A stretch of DNA of 64,000 bases, taken from Coprothermobacter proteolyticus DSM 5265. GTDB lineage: Bacteria; Coprothermobacterota; Coprothermobacteria; Coprothermobacterales; Coprothermobacteraceae. This document shows positions 25,606 through 34,241 of the stretch, in pieces. The position numbers and the translations under genes are program-made. The notes under the pieces were generated by a model. That model did not search any database and was not told the DNA's origin. It was given only the letters and a program-made list of their open reading frames with translations. The stretch covers positions 434,001 to 498,000 of the forward strand of contig NC_011295.1 of assembly GCF_000020945.1 (NCBI RefSeq), written 5' to 3'. Within the stretch, counting starts at the first letter, position 1. Each line of letters starts with the position of its first letter.

Positions 25606-26475
25606 ATGGGCCTTTTAGATGGTTTTAAAGCGTTTTTTCATCAAACTGTACTGAAGATGCAGGGAAAAGCTCTTACTCCCGAGCAGGAGGAAGAGCTGCT
25701 TTCAAAACTAATCATGGCTGATTTTAGTCTGAAGAAGGCTCAAGCACTTTTGGAACAGATTAAGGAGAAAGGCAACAACGTAGATGTCATAAGAGAAGTT
25801 CTCTTGAGTGAAGCTCCACCTTTTGAGCCTCTCAGAGATACCAGCGTGCCTTCAGTATTCTTTATCATAGGTGTGAACGGTGTAGGAAAAACTACCACAG
25901 TAGCAAAGTTAGCACACATGTACGCAAAACAAGGAAAGAACGTTGTCGTTGTGGGTGCAGACACCTTCAGAGCTGCTGCACAAGATCAATTGAGCACGTT
26001 AGTGAATCGCATGCCTGTTACATATGTGGGTGGGGAACGTGGTTCGGACAGCGGTTCCATTCTTTACAAGGCCCTTTTAGAGAACCCGCAGGCGTCTGTT
26101 TTTTTGGTTGACACAGCTGGGCGAATTCACACTTCCAGGGCCTTAATTGATGAGTTGAGCAAACTTATCAAAGTTGGCAAGAAGTTTTCTGAGGAATTCC
26201 CTCAGGAAGTGCTACTTGTATTGGATGGTACGCAAGGGATTCAGGGTTACCGTCAGGCCATGTCGTTTGTCCAGGGTACGCCCATAACGGGTTTAGTACT
26301 AACGAAAATGGATAGTACGGCAAAGGGTGGAATGATCTTTTCGATTTGGGATGAGCTAAAAATCCCTGTTAAACTGGTTTGTTTCGGTCAGCAGCTTGAT
26401 GACATTGATTTCTACAGCCCACAAAGGGTTGTCGATGCCATCCTTGGGAATAACGGCGGTGGTAATAATGACTGA
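25606..26475 (+). CDS. ftsY: Signal recognition particle receptor FtsY
   Basis: GTPase docking the SRP-ribosome complex to the membrane. The NG domain only: helical N region (1-75), G1 GVNGVGKTTTVAKLA (~88-102), DTFRAAAQDQL, DTAGR, and TKMDSTAKGG. No acidic A domain is present, as in many Gram-positives. 289 residues. Starts 1 nt after the radical SAM gene and overlaps the IMPase gene by 8 nt. Confidence 0.96.
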   Translation: MGLLDGFKAFFHQTVLKMQGKALTPEQEEELLSKLIMADFSLKKAQALLEQIKEKGNNVDVIREVLLSEAPPFEPLRDTSVPSVFFIIGVNGVGKTTTVAKLAHMYAKQGKNVVVVGADTFRAAAQDQLSTLVNRMPVTYVGGERGSDSGSILYKALLENPQASVFLVDTAGRIHTSRALIDELSKLIKVGKKFSEEFPQEVLLVLDGTQGIQGYRQAMSFVQGTPITGLVLTKMDSTAKGGMIFSIWDELKIPVKLVCFGQQLDDIDFYSPQRVVDAILGNNGGGNND

Positions 26476-27235
26476 GCAATCAGTGGAAACTGTCATGCTT
26501 AGAGCTGTTAATCTGGCGCTTGACGAAATAGGGGAGTACTGGTGCAGTGCAGTCTCATGGGAACCTAAAGGTGTGGATGATCGCGTAACGTTTCTGGATA
26601 AACAGATTGAGAAGAAACTACAGAGTTTTCTGCAAGGATACAGCAGTTACGGTTTCATGGGTGAAGAATACGGTGTGAAGAGTCGCGGGGAACGTTTGTG
26701 GGTGTTGGACCCCATAGATGGTACCGTGAATTTTACTGTCCGTCTGCCCATGGTTGCTGTCTCTTTGGCACTCATGGAAGGGGACAAGGCCGTTTTAGGG
26801 GCAGTGGGGGAAGCAGTTAGCAAGCGTATCTATTGGTCTGATGGTAAACATCTTTTTTTGGATAATGCCGTGGTAAGTAACAGTAGAAAGGTTAGTACTT
26901 TGGAGGAAGCATTTGTGGGTTTGGGGACGCCCCGAAAAGACGATCCCTTTGCTGCTGGTTATGGTAAGTTTTTGTCAGCGGTCCAAAAAAAAGCAATGCG
27001 TTTAAGGATGCTGGGCTCGGCTGCACTGGGTTTGACCTACGTCGCTTCAGGTGCGTTGGACGCATTTCTTCTACCACGTTTTGAACTGTGGGACGTGGCA
27101 GCTGGAAGGTTGTTGGTGGAAGTATCTGGTGGCAGCTACTGGCAGGAAGGTCCAAATAGTATTCTCATTGCAGCGCGCAATGAAGCCCTTCTGGAAGACC
27201 TTAAACAAATTTGGTATGGTGTGAACTCCTTATAA
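26468..27235 (+). CDS. Inositol monophosphatase family protein
   Basis: Mg-dependent sugar-phosphate phosphatase family. Metal-site motifs are GEEYG (~63-67), LDPIDGTVNF (~81-90) and ELWDVAAGRLLVEVSGG (~205). Members may act on inositol phosphate, fructose 1,6-bisphosphate or pAp, and I cannot tell which. An upstream in-frame ATG (26396) lies deep inside ftsY; ATG 26468 fits the family start and overlaps the ftsY stop, giving 255 residues. A 259-bp gap follows with only weak hairpins and the tRNA promoter. Confidence 0.88.
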   Translation: MTEQSVETVMLRAVNLALDEIGEYWCSAVSWEPKGVDDRVTFLDKQIEKKLQSFLQGYSSYGFMGEEYGVKSRGERLWVLDPIDGTVNFTVRLPMVAVSLALMEGDKAVLGAVGEAVSKRIYWSDGKHLFLDNAVVSNSRKVSTLEEAFVGLGTPRKDDPFAAGYGKFLSAVQKKAMRLRMLGSAALGLTYVASGALDAFLLPRFELWDVAAGRLLVEVSGGSYWQEGPNSILIAARNEALLEDLKQIWYGVNSL

Positions 27236-27440
27236 CCAATAATACTGCTATTTGTTGACCTGATTGGTTTTAGCTGACAACCTTTTTTGTGCTTCAAGCG
27301 CGATTATTTGGTGATTGCATGCTAAGTATCATCTGCATTGATGCCGTGGTTGGTTTTCCTGATCGCATGGTTCTGACATTGTCATTTGTTAATCTACCTG
27401 ATTTACAATGGTTATTGGGAACACTATCCTGTAACGTGGT

Positions 27441-27469
27441 TTGAAGAAAAGCCTCTGTCATGATAAAAT
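27441..27469 (+). promoter_or_regulatory. Promoter of tRNA-Gln
   Basis: TTGAAG (27441-27446), 17-nt spacer, TAAAAT (27464-27469). The predicted start near 27476 is about 19 nt before the tRNA. This is one of the best -35/-10 pairs in the window. Confidence 0.65.
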
Positions 27470-27494
27470 AATTCTGTTGTTTGGTTACACGTGT

Positions 27495-27569
27495 TGGGGG
27501 ATCGTCTAATGGGCAGGACGCAGGACTTTGGATCCTGTAGTGGTGGTTCGAGTCCACCTCCCCCAGCCA
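27495..27569 (+). tRNA. tRNA-Gln (UUG)
   Basis: Acceptor arms TGGGGGA and TCCCCCA pair over 7 bp, discriminator G and an encoded CCA. The anticodon loop around ACTTTGGA gives anticodon TTG (Gln); the T-loop is GGTTCGAGTCC. 72 nt plus CCA. Confidence 0.95.
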
Positions 27570-27581
27570 TTATAGGGGGTG

Positions 27582-28229
27582 ATGGGGTTGGGTAAAAGCA
27601 TTTCCAAAGCAAGAACATTGGGTGAAATTGGTTCTATTCTGTACGTGATCAGTTTGGTCATTCCGAACGCCATTCTCTTAATTGGTGGTGTGGTACTGCT
27701 TCTGCTGTCGGTTCTGGACATCGTTAGGGACACGGAGTATAAAGGTTCTGGAAACTCATTTATTATCGCCATGATCCTGGACATAGTGTGGCTTTACGTT
27801 GCTGCGTTTGCAGTAGCACTAACGCTGGGAGCTTATAAGGCTTATGTTGAAAGGCCTGGCGCTGACTGTATGGGCCCCATGTGCGACCGCCTGTTTCCCA
27901 ATCCCTTTGGACCGGGAGGGGCCGGAAGAACTGTTGTCATGGCAGCATTAGGGGCGGCCATTATTGCGTACGTTATTAACATAATTACGGGCATACTTTA
28001 TAGAAACATTTACAAGAATGTGGGCAAAATAACTGGTGTTTCATACTTTGAACGATCGGCTAATTGGATTTTCTGGGGAAGGATTCTCAGCATTGTCCTT
28101 GTGGGACTGGTAGTGGATCTTGTTGGCAGGGTCATGCTAGCAATTAGCTTTTTCCATCTACCGGATTTCTTACCAAGTAATGAAGAAGAGGCTCAGTCAA
28201 TACAAGAAAAGGATTCTGGACCTGAGTAG
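27582..28229 (+). CDS. DUF996-like membrane protein
   Basis: Integral membrane protein with about four helices (residues ~14-45, 60-85, 105-135, 160-190). The opening ISKARTLGEIGSILYVISL and the glycine-rich first helix pair resemble the DUF996 family, best known in archaea; function unknown. Start is ambiguous: ATG 27582 overlaps GGGGGTGAT, which looks like a ribosome binding site for TTG 27588; GTG 27579 is also in frame. It begins only 13 nt after tRNA-Gln and probably shares its transcript, which then ends at the strong hairpin at 28269. Confidence 0.65.
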   Translation: MGLGKSISKARTLGEIGSILYVISLVIPNAILLIGGVVLLLLSVLDIVRDTEYKGSGNSFIIAMILDIVWLYVAAFAVALTLGAYKAYVERPGADCMGPMCDRLFPNPFGPGGAGRTVVMAALGAAIIAYVINIITGILYRNIYKNVGKITGVSYFERSANWIFWGRILSIVLVGLVVDLVGRVMLAISFFHLPDFLPSNEEEAQSIQEKDSGPE

Positions 28230-28268
28230 ATTTTTCCCAGCGTTTTTGCGTAGTAGCATAAGCCATTA

Positions 28269-28302
28269 AGAAAAAGGGCCCCTTACGGGGGCCCTTTTTC
28301 TT
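28269..28302. terminator. Bidirectional Rho-independent terminator
   Basis: AAGAAAAAGGGCCCC, loop of a few bases, GGGGCCCTTTTTCTT: a near-perfect palindrome with A and T tracts on both sides, placed between the convergent DUF996-like gene and nrdJ. It can stop both transcripts. Confidence 0.95.
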
Positions 28303-28305
28303 ACG

Positions 28306-30696
28306 CTATCCGCACTTGCTATAGCCGCAATTGGGGCACATGAGGCAGCCTTCGGCGCTTACCATGGGTGTGCCGCATACCGGGCACAGTGTTACGCCCA
28401 TGCTATTTAGGAGTTCTTGGACACGCTCATCGCCGTAAACTGCTTTCATGGTGTCTATTTGTTCTTTATCGAGCTTAGGTGGAGCTGTGGTTTTTTTACT
28501 AGCATTTGTCTCTTCCAAAGTCAATGAAAAAGAAGTTGCACTCTTCAAGCCATTTCCCAAAATATTCAGTCCTTTACTGACGGCTTCTTTTAATGCAAGA
28601 GCAATACCGTGGGCAGTGCTTCTTAGGCCTTCAGGGGAGAGCTTGTAGCTTACTGGATCTACCGGTTGCACCAATTGGTCCACGATTTCGTCCAGTGGAA
28701 TACCGTACTGCAGGGCAATGGAGACAAGTCTTGCTACGGCTTCAATTTCAGCTGGTGCTACTGATCCACTGGCATTTGTGAATACCTCTATGGGACGGCC
28801 GTTTTCGTCCACATTTACGGTAACGTATAACGTACCTGTGCCTGTTCTGAATTTCTTCGTGAAACCTGTAAGCACCTCTGGTCGTTTCGGGAATATCCTC
28901 TTTGGTCTTGGTTCTTGAGTTTCTTCTGATGAACGTTCTTTGGGCGAAGTTGATGGCACGTTAAGTACCTGCAGTTCTAGTGACTTATCTCTGTATACGG
29001 TAATGGACTTCGTTCCTAGTTCATAGGCCAGGAGATAGATGTTTTCTATGTCTTCAACAGTGGACTGGTAAGGAAGATTCACCGTCTTAGAAATGGAGCT
29101 GTCTATGTTCTCCTGCCATGCTGCTTGCATGCGCACATGCCATTCTGGAGCGACTTCCATGGCAGTGGGAAAAGCATTTCTTATGTCCTCTGGCAGATCT
29201 TCTAAATCCCGCAGTTTACCCTCGTTTTCTATGATTCTTTGAACCAATTCTTCGCTGTACAGCTCGCGTTCCTTTAGTACATCCAGCAACGTGGGTTGGA
29301 CTTCGTGGAAGGTACCTGCTGTGATTTTCCTTTCAAAAGCCAAAGCAAAGTAAGGTTCAATACCACTGTTTACGTTTGCTAGTATAGATAATGTTCCTGT
29401 GGGAGCTATGGTGGTTACGGCAGCGTTTCTCATGGGAATGCCGAGCTCTTTCCACTTACTTTGATCATAAAACTCAAACACTCCGCGTTCCTGGGCAAGC
29501 TCCTGGGAAGCCAGGTGGGATTTCTCCTTTAAGAATGCTCCCACTTTTCTTGCTTCTTCTAGAGCTTCCTCGGAATCGTATGGTATGCCAAGTAAAGACA
29601 AAGCATCAGCCCACCCCATCACGCCTAAACCAATTCTTCTTGCTTTTTTTGCATAATCCTCGAGTTCGGGTATGGGGTAGTCGTTAGCTTCAATGACGTT
29701 ATCCAAGAAGCGTACTGCCAATCTTATGGTTCGCTGGAATTTCTCCCAGTCCCACTGGTAACCGCTGTCTGTTTTCTTCAGCATGTGTTTGAGGTTTATG
29801 GAGCCCAAATTGCAAGAACCGTAAGGCGGCAAAGGCTGTTCACCGCACGGGTTGGTAGCTTCAATGCGGCCATCATCTAGGTAGTCCAATTGATTAATGC
29901 GGTCGATGAAGATAATGCCTGGGTCTCCTGTGCGCCAGGCATTCTCAGCTATTTTGTGCATTACTTCACGTGCATTGAGCTCTCCCACTACTTCTCCAGT
30001 ATGGGGTGCCACGAGCTTAAACGTAGTATCTTCCTTGTAAGCTTGAACAAACTCTTCTGTAACAGCTACAGAGATATTGAAATTATGGAGTGGACCTTGG
30101 CCACTGGTGTTCTCCTTCTTGGCGTCGATGAATTCCAAGATGTCTGGATGGTGAACGTTTAGAACACCCATCTGTGCTCCGCGCCTCTTACCTCCCTGTG
30201 CCACCACATCTACCATGACATCGTAAATGTGCATAAAAGACACAGGTCCAGAGGATTTTCCACCACTACTCTTAACGAGAGAGCCTTTTGGTCTTAAACG
30301 GCTAAAGGCATAACCTACACCGCCACCTGCTTGCATTATTTTTGCAGCATCCCATAGGGTCTTAAAAATACCGTCGATGCTGTCTTCTATGGGGAGTACT
30401 ATGCATGCTGACATAAATCGTCTGCCTCTGTACTTGGGATCTTTAGGCAAACCTGCATGAAACAACGTAGGGGTATTTGGTAAAAAGTCGCGTTTCCAAA
30501 GTATGTCGAAGAAGTCCTGTTCCACGGATGAGATTTGTTCAGATGTGGCGCCCCAAACAGTCTCAATCTGTGCCAGTCCATGTGCTACACGGTGCATAAG
30601 CTGTTCAGGGGTTTCCACGATGTTGCCGTTTTCGTCTCTGAGAAGATATCTTTGTTCTAGGACTCTTAATGCTGTTTCGCTCCACTCCAATTCCAT
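28306..30696 (-). CDS. nrdJ: Adenosylcobalamin-dependent (class II) ribonucleotide reductase
   Basis: Oxygen-independent enzyme making all deoxynucleotides, using B12 as radical source. The catalytic barrel includes RRGAQMGVLNVHHPD and the active-site NPCGEQPLPPYGSCNLGSINL region (~280-300). A TSCPD domain lies near residues 630-700, and the C-terminus carries CPVCG ... CPNCGYSKCG, the zinc/thiol tail. 796 residues. GGAGGG precedes the ATG, overlapping the yqeY stop region. I saw no cobalamin riboswitch upstream, so it is probably read from the yqeY promoter. It converges on a strong terminator. Confidence 0.96.
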   Translation of the reverse strand: MELEWSETALRVLEQRYLLRDENGNIVETPEQLMHRVAHGLAQIETVWGATSEQISSVEQDFFDILWKRDFLPNTPTLFHAGLPKDPKYRGRRFMSACIVLPIEDSIDGIFKTLWDAAKIMQAGGGVGYAFSRLRPKGSLVKSSGGKSSGPVSFMHIYDVMVDVVAQGGKRRGAQMGVLNVHHPDILEFIDAKKENTSGQGPLHNFNISVAVTEEFVQAYKEDTTFKLVAPHTGEVVGELNAREVMHKIAENAWRTGDPGIIFIDRINQLDYLDDGRIEATNPCGEQPLPPYGSCNLGSINLKHMLKKTDSGYQWDWEKFQRTIRLAVRFLDNVIEANDYPIPELEDYAKKARRIGLGVMGWADALSLLGIPYDSEEALEEARKVGAFLKEKSHLASQELAQERGVFEFYDQSKWKELGIPMRNAAVTTIAPTGTLSILANVNSGIEPYFALAFERKITAGTFHEVQPTLLDVLKERELYSEELVQRIIENEGKLRDLEDLPEDIRNAFPTAMEVAPEWHVRMQAAWQENIDSSISKTVNLPYQSTVEDIENIYLLAYELGTKSITVYRDKSLELQVLNVPSTSPKERSSEETQEPRPKRIFPKRPEVLTGFTKKFRTGTGTLYVTVNVDENGRPIEVFTNASGSVAPAEIEAVARLVSIALQYGIPLDEIVDQLVQPVDPVSYKLSPEGLRSTAHGIALALKEAVSKGLNILGNGLKSATSFSLTLEETNASKKTTAPPKLDKEQIDTMKAVYGDERVQELLNSMGVTLCPVCGTPMVSAEGCLMCPNCGYSKCG

Positions 30697-30702
30697 GGCT
30701 TC

Positions 30703-31164
30703 TTACCCTCCACCAAAAAGTTTTTCCAATTCTTCGTCCAGAATACTGCCCACTGTGTTGCCATCAGCTTTTCCCTTTAGCTCCTGCATCAATGAGCCCA
30801 TAATCTTACCTCGCTCCTTCATGCTTTTTGGCTGTAGTTTTTCTATGTGGTTTCTTACTACCTGCCTAATTTCTTCCTCTGACATCAAAGGCGGCAAATA
30901 GCTCTCTAAAACGGAAAGCTCTGCCTTTTCCTGTTCTAAAAGGTCTGTTCTGCCTGCTTTCTGGTACATCTCAATGGCTTCTCTACGTTTTTTAACTTCT
31001 TGTTTGATTACCTGCAGCACATCGTTGTCATCTGCTTCTCCCATTTTCTGCACTTCCAGGTTTTTTGTGCCAGTCACCACAGACCGTACTACTTCCAATT
31101 TAACGCTATCTTTGGCCTTCATGGCATTCTTTAGGTCTTCTTGTAATTTTTCCTTTAGGGACAT
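30703..31164 (-). CDS. yqeY: GatB/YqeY domain protein
   Basis: YqeY-family helical protein related to the tail domain of GatB; thought to be involved in tRNA-dependent amidation or tRNA metabolism, but not proven. Family hallmarks LKEKLQEDLKNAMKAKDSVKLEVVR, the EAIEMYQKAGRTDLLEQEKAEL block and LPPLMSEEEI are present. 153 residues, usual length. AAGGAGG lies about 13 nt upstream of the ATG. First gene of the yqeY-nrdJ pair, divergent from the uridine-kinase-like gene. Confidence 0.92.
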   Translation of the reverse strand: MSLKEKLQEDLKNAMKAKDSVKLEVVRSVVTGTKNLEVQKMGEADDNDVLQVIKQEVKKRREAIEMYQKAGRTDLLEQEKAELSVLESYLPPLMSEEEIRQVVRNHIEKLQPKSMKERGKIMGSLMQELKGKADGNTVGSILDEELEKLFGGG

Positions 31165-31193
31165 GATATGTTAATGCGCCTCCTTTTGCTGGA

Positions 31194-31207
31194 GTTGTAA
31201 TATAATC
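31194..31207. promoter_or_regulatory. Promoter core GTTGTAATATAATC between divergent genes
   Basis: TATAAT at 31201-31206 (+) and TATATT on the minus strand overlap. The identical 14-mer is found at 4442-4455. On the plus strand this gives a ~40-60 nt leader before the uridine-kinase-like gene. Confidence 0.45.
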
Positions 31208-31269
31208 GTAACACCAATAAGGAAGTATGTATGTGAAGACCAAATAATGTGGAAAGAGGAGAAAATGCT

Positions 31270-32898
31270 GTGACGCATTACCTTTCAGTGGAGGGGCTCT
31301 TTAAGCTGGAGGTCACTCATGGAGGACCTTTCTGGGAAGCAATAAAGGCTAAACAAGATTGCTTAACACTGCTGGAGAAAGAAGAGGCTGTTGCCATTCA
31401 TGTGGGTGAGGACATTCTCCCATTGCAAGCTCCAGTACTCAGCGATGGAGCACTAAGACTTGTAAGAAGGGGAACTGTACTGGGTCAACGCATTGCTGAG
31501 CGATCCTCCATGTTCGTAGTTGGAATGGCGGCGTACAGACTGTTTGGTAAAAAGTACATGGAGGTTAAGTACTCCTATGGTTCAGGAATCTTTTGCAGCA
31601 TGGATGAGCCCCTAAAGGATGAGGAAATAAAAGCGCTGAAACAGGAAGTGCAAAAACTTATTGAGGAAGACATACCCATAAAGTGGTCTGTTGTAAATGT
31701 TGGCGCGGAAATCCCCAGTTCAATGTTTGTTAGGGGTGTTAAGAGTTTAACAAAATACCGAAATGTAAAACATCAATTATTCTACGGTGAGGATTATGGA
31801 GAGGTTTCTTGGCTTCCGCTTTTGCCCAGTACGGGCATGGTCAAGGGCATAAACCTTATAAACTATGCACCTGGCTTCGTAGTAGTTCCAGAAGATAGGC
31901 AGTTCGAGGAAATACCAAAACTGTTTCAAGCGTTCTTTGAATACGATCAATGGCTCAAGGTGCTTGGGATAAGCGATGTGGGCGACATAAATGCTTTAAC
32001 TCAGGGTCGTGAGATTACGGAGCTTATTAAGGTAGCAGAGGCACTGCACGAGAAGAGAGTTTCCTACATCGCAGACGAGATTAAAAAGAAAGAAGCGAAG
32101 CTAATTCTTGTTGCTGGTCCTTCATCTTCCGGAAAGACAAGTTTTTCTCATAGGTTGGCAGTTCAGCTCCGAGTGAATGGATTAAGGCCAATCAATATGG
32201 GGACCGACGATTACTTTTTGCCTAGGGAATTGACGCCTCGCGATGAAGCCGGTAATTATGACTTTGATTCACTGGAGGCAGTTGATTTGGAAACTTTGGT
32301 GCAGGATATCAACCAGCTTCTGAATGGTGAAGAAATAGAAGTTAAAAAGTATGACTTTGTGCGAGGGGCACGAATTACACAGGAAAAAAAGCTCAAACTT
32401 CCTGAAAACGGAGTGCTCATTTTGGAGGGCATCCATGCTCTTAATCCGCGCACCACTCAGGGTGTGCCTGCTCATGTGAAATACAAGGTTTACGTGAGTG
32501 CATTGGCGCATCTTAACTTGGACGAAGTAAACCGCACTTACACGACTGATGCTCGGCTCATCCGTCGCATGGTCAGAGACAGTTTTTACAGAGCTTACTT
32601 AGCAGAAGAAACGCTTCGTCAATGGCCCTCAGTTAGACGTGGAGAAGATAAGTACATTTTCCCTTATCAACAGGAAGCTGATGCATTCTTTAACAGCGCT
32701 TTGCCTTATGAGCTTCTCGTGCTTAAACCCTTTGCTGACCCGCTGCTTTCTCAAATTCCAGAAACGGTCAAGGAATACCCTGATGCGTGGAGACTTAAAA
32801 CATTGCTGAGTTACTTTGAAACATGTCCCTCTGCCTACGTTCCCAGCACCTCCATATTGCGTGAGTTCATAGGTGGCAGCGCGTTTGATGTTTATTAA
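31270..32898 (+). CDS. Uridine kinase-like protein with ThrRS-like N-terminal domain
   Basis: The N-terminal half (about residues 1-200) resembles the TGS/second additional domain of threonyl-tRNA synthetase and AlaX-type proteins (SYGSGIFCSMDEPLKDEEI). The C-terminal half is a P-loop kinase of the uridine kinase/phosphoribulokinase type: Walker A AGPSSSGKTSF (~283-292), MGTDDYFL and LILEGIHALNP. Such ~540-residue fusions are known from Firmicutes and Thermotogae; substrate not established. GTG 31249 is in frame, but the GAGGAGA site directly precedes GTG 31270 by 8 nt, so I start there (542 residues). Confidence 0.85.
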   Translation: MTHYLSVEGLFKLEVTHGGPFWEAIKAKQDCLTLLEKEEAVAIHVGEDILPLQAPVLSDGALRLVRRGTVLGQRIAERSSMFVVGMAAYRLFGKKYMEVKYSYGSGIFCSMDEPLKDEEIKALKQEVQKLIEEDIPIKWSVVNVGAEIPSSMFVRGVKSLTKYRNVKHQLFYGEDYGEVSWLPLLPSTGMVKGINLINYAPGFVVVPEDRQFEEIPKLFQAFFEYDQWLKVLGISDVGDINALTQGREITELIKVAEALHEKRVSYIADEIKKKEAKLILVAGPSSSGKTSFSHRLAVQLRVNGLRPINMGTDDYFLPRELTPRDEAGNYDFDSLEAVDLETLVQDINQLLNGEEIEVKKYDFVRGARITQEKKLKLPENGVLILEGIHALNPRTTQGVPAHVKYKVYVSALAHLNLDEVNRTYTTDARLIRRMVRDSFYRAYLAEETLRQWPSVRRGEDKYIFPYQQEADAFFNSALPYELLVLKPFADPLLSQIPETVKEYPDAWRLKTLLSYFETCPSAYVPSTSILREFIGGSAFDVY

Positions 32899-32941
32899 GC
32901 GTTGAACATGCATACAGCTGCCATAATGAGTGTGTTTCCTC

Positions 32942-32990
32942 TATAATTGAATTAGAGCCATATGGCACGGTAACAGTGCCTAACAGTGTA
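32942..32990 (+). promoter_or_regulatory. Possible rex promoter/operator region
   Basis: The 183-bp gap before rex holds TATAAT (32942-32947), a GGCAC/GTGCC inverted repeat (32964-32980) and a direct repeat TAACAGTGCC-TAACAGTGTA (32971-32990). It could be a regulator site. It does not match the classic Rex operator TTGTGAN6TCACAA. Confidence 0.35.
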
Positions 32991-33081
32991 AGTTTTCATA
33001 TGTGCGTGTTTGTGGGTTTTGATGTGAATTGTGTGCATGATTTGTATGCCCTCAAGGTGGGCGGAGGAGGTTGATGCTGAT

Positions 33082-33696
33082 ATGATACCGTGGGTGGTGC
33101 TTGAAAGACTTTACCTGTACTATTCATATGTGGAATCACTACCACCTGAAATAAACTGGGTGTCCTCGCAGATGCTTGGTGAAGCATTAGGGATTTCACC
33201 AGACTTAGTAAGAAAGGATATGACTTACTGCGACATAAAGGGCAAGCCTCGTCAGGGTTACCCCGTGCAAGAGTTAAAAAGCTACTTACGAAAACTGTTG
33301 AAGTTGGACGTTAACGTTAAGTCCGTAATTGTTGGTGCAGGCAGACTAGGATCAGCTCTGGCTAACTATGATGGACTAAGGAAAAACAATATGCAAGTGC
33401 TGGCGCTATTTGATGTGGATCCCGAAAAGGTAGGAAAAAATCTGGGTGATATTCCCATACTTGCTCTTTCAGAGCTAGAAGGCTTTGTAAAGGAGAAGCA
33501 TGTACAGTGTGGTGTAATCACAGTTCCTGCTAACAGCGCTCAGCAGGTCTGTGATCTCTTGGTTAGTGCCGGGGTAAGAGCTATTTGGAATTTTGCTCCT
33601 GCAGCTTTGAAAGTGCCTCACCATGTCCAGTTAAGGAATGAAAATATTGTGCAAGGTTTTGTACTCCTTAGAATACGAATGCTGGAGGTGAACTGA
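33082..33696 (+). CDS. rex: Redox-sensing transcriptional repressor Rex
   Basis: DNA-binding repressor that senses the NADH/NAD ratio. The N-terminal winged helix (to ~80) contains INWVSSQMLGEALGISPDLVRKDMTYC; the Rossmann domain has the NAD-binding VIVGAGRLGSALANY (~88-102) and ALFDVDPEKVG; the C-terminal NFAPAALKVP is the Rex signature. ATG 33082 is 11 nt after GGAGGAGG and gives 204 residues; upstream in-frame starts are rejected as not family-like. Probably controls fermentation genes; two bp separate it from DUF2148. Confidence 0.95.
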   Translation: MIPWVVLERLYLYYSYVESLPPEINWVSSQMLGEALGISPDLVRKDMTYCDIKGKPRQGYPVQELKSYLRKLLKLDVNVKSVIVGAGRLGSALANYDGLRKNNMQVLALFDVDPEKVGKNLGDIPILALSELEGFVKEKHVQCGVITVPANSAQQVCDLLVSAGVRAIWNFAPAALKVPHHVQLRNENIVQGFVLLRIRMLEVN

Positions 33697-33697
33697 G

Positions 33698-34231
33698 GTG
33701 GACCGCGCAGACATTGTTAAGGAAGGCTTACATTTGGCAGGAGTACTTGCCTCTCAGAAGATGCTAACGGCACCTAAGGCGCTGGGTCGGGATAGCATCG
33801 ATGTCAAGCTTATCGAAGACAGAGAAACATTAAGTACCATCTTGGATGAAGCGAAGAAGTTTCAAGATAAGTGGCCATTCTACAGTAGGGACGCAAAGAC
33901 TTTGGAAGATAAGGATTTTATCCTGCTTCTGGCTTACGCAGAAGACAAGAAGCCAGCGAACCTAAATTGCGGTTTGTGTAAGATGGATTGCGACAGTGCT
34001 CGTCAAGGGAAAACCTTCTGTGTGTTTTCTGCCTTGGATTTGGGGATTGGCTTAGGGGTGGCAGTGGATGTGTTTAACGATTTTGGTGTGGACAACAGGA
34101 TTCAGTGGACTTTGGGTGAAGCATGCAAGAGTTTGGGTTTATGCCCTGAAGGCAGCGTTGCCATAGCCGTTCCCATGCATGTGAGCAGCAAGAATGTGTT
34201 CTTTGATAGATTTTGGTGGGACAGGAAGTGA
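33698..34231 (+). CDS. DUF2148 ferredoxin-domain protein
   Basis: DUF2148 family, a small cysteine-containing protein often encoded near redox regulators. Cysteines appear in LNCGLCKMDCDSAR (residues ~89-98), in TFCVFSALDLGIG, and in EACKSLGLCPEG, compatible with a bound iron-sulfur cluster. 177 residues. The GTG start sits 2 nt after the rex stop with GGAGGTG upstream, so coupling to rex suggests a redox role; the reaction is unknown. Confidence 0.82.
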   Translation: MDRADIVKEGLHLAGVLASQKMLTAPKALGRDSIDVKLIEDRETLSTILDEAKKFQDKWPFYSRDAKTLEDKDFILLLAYAEDKKPANLNCGLCKMDCDSARQGKTFCVFSALDLGIGLGVAVDVFNDFGVDNRIQWTLGEACKSLGLCPEGSVAIAVPMHVSSKNVFFDRFWWDRK

Positions 34232-34241
34232 ATGAGAAAAA

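Noticed and set aside
30697-31248. Cobalamin riboswitch for the B12-dependent reductase
   Set aside because: nrdJ starts directly behind yqeY and the ~100-bp divergent gap is too short and has no B12-box-like sequence.
33000-33040. Rex operator TTGTGAN6TCACAA
   Set aside because: TTGTG-containing stretches occur near rex but without the matching inverted half.
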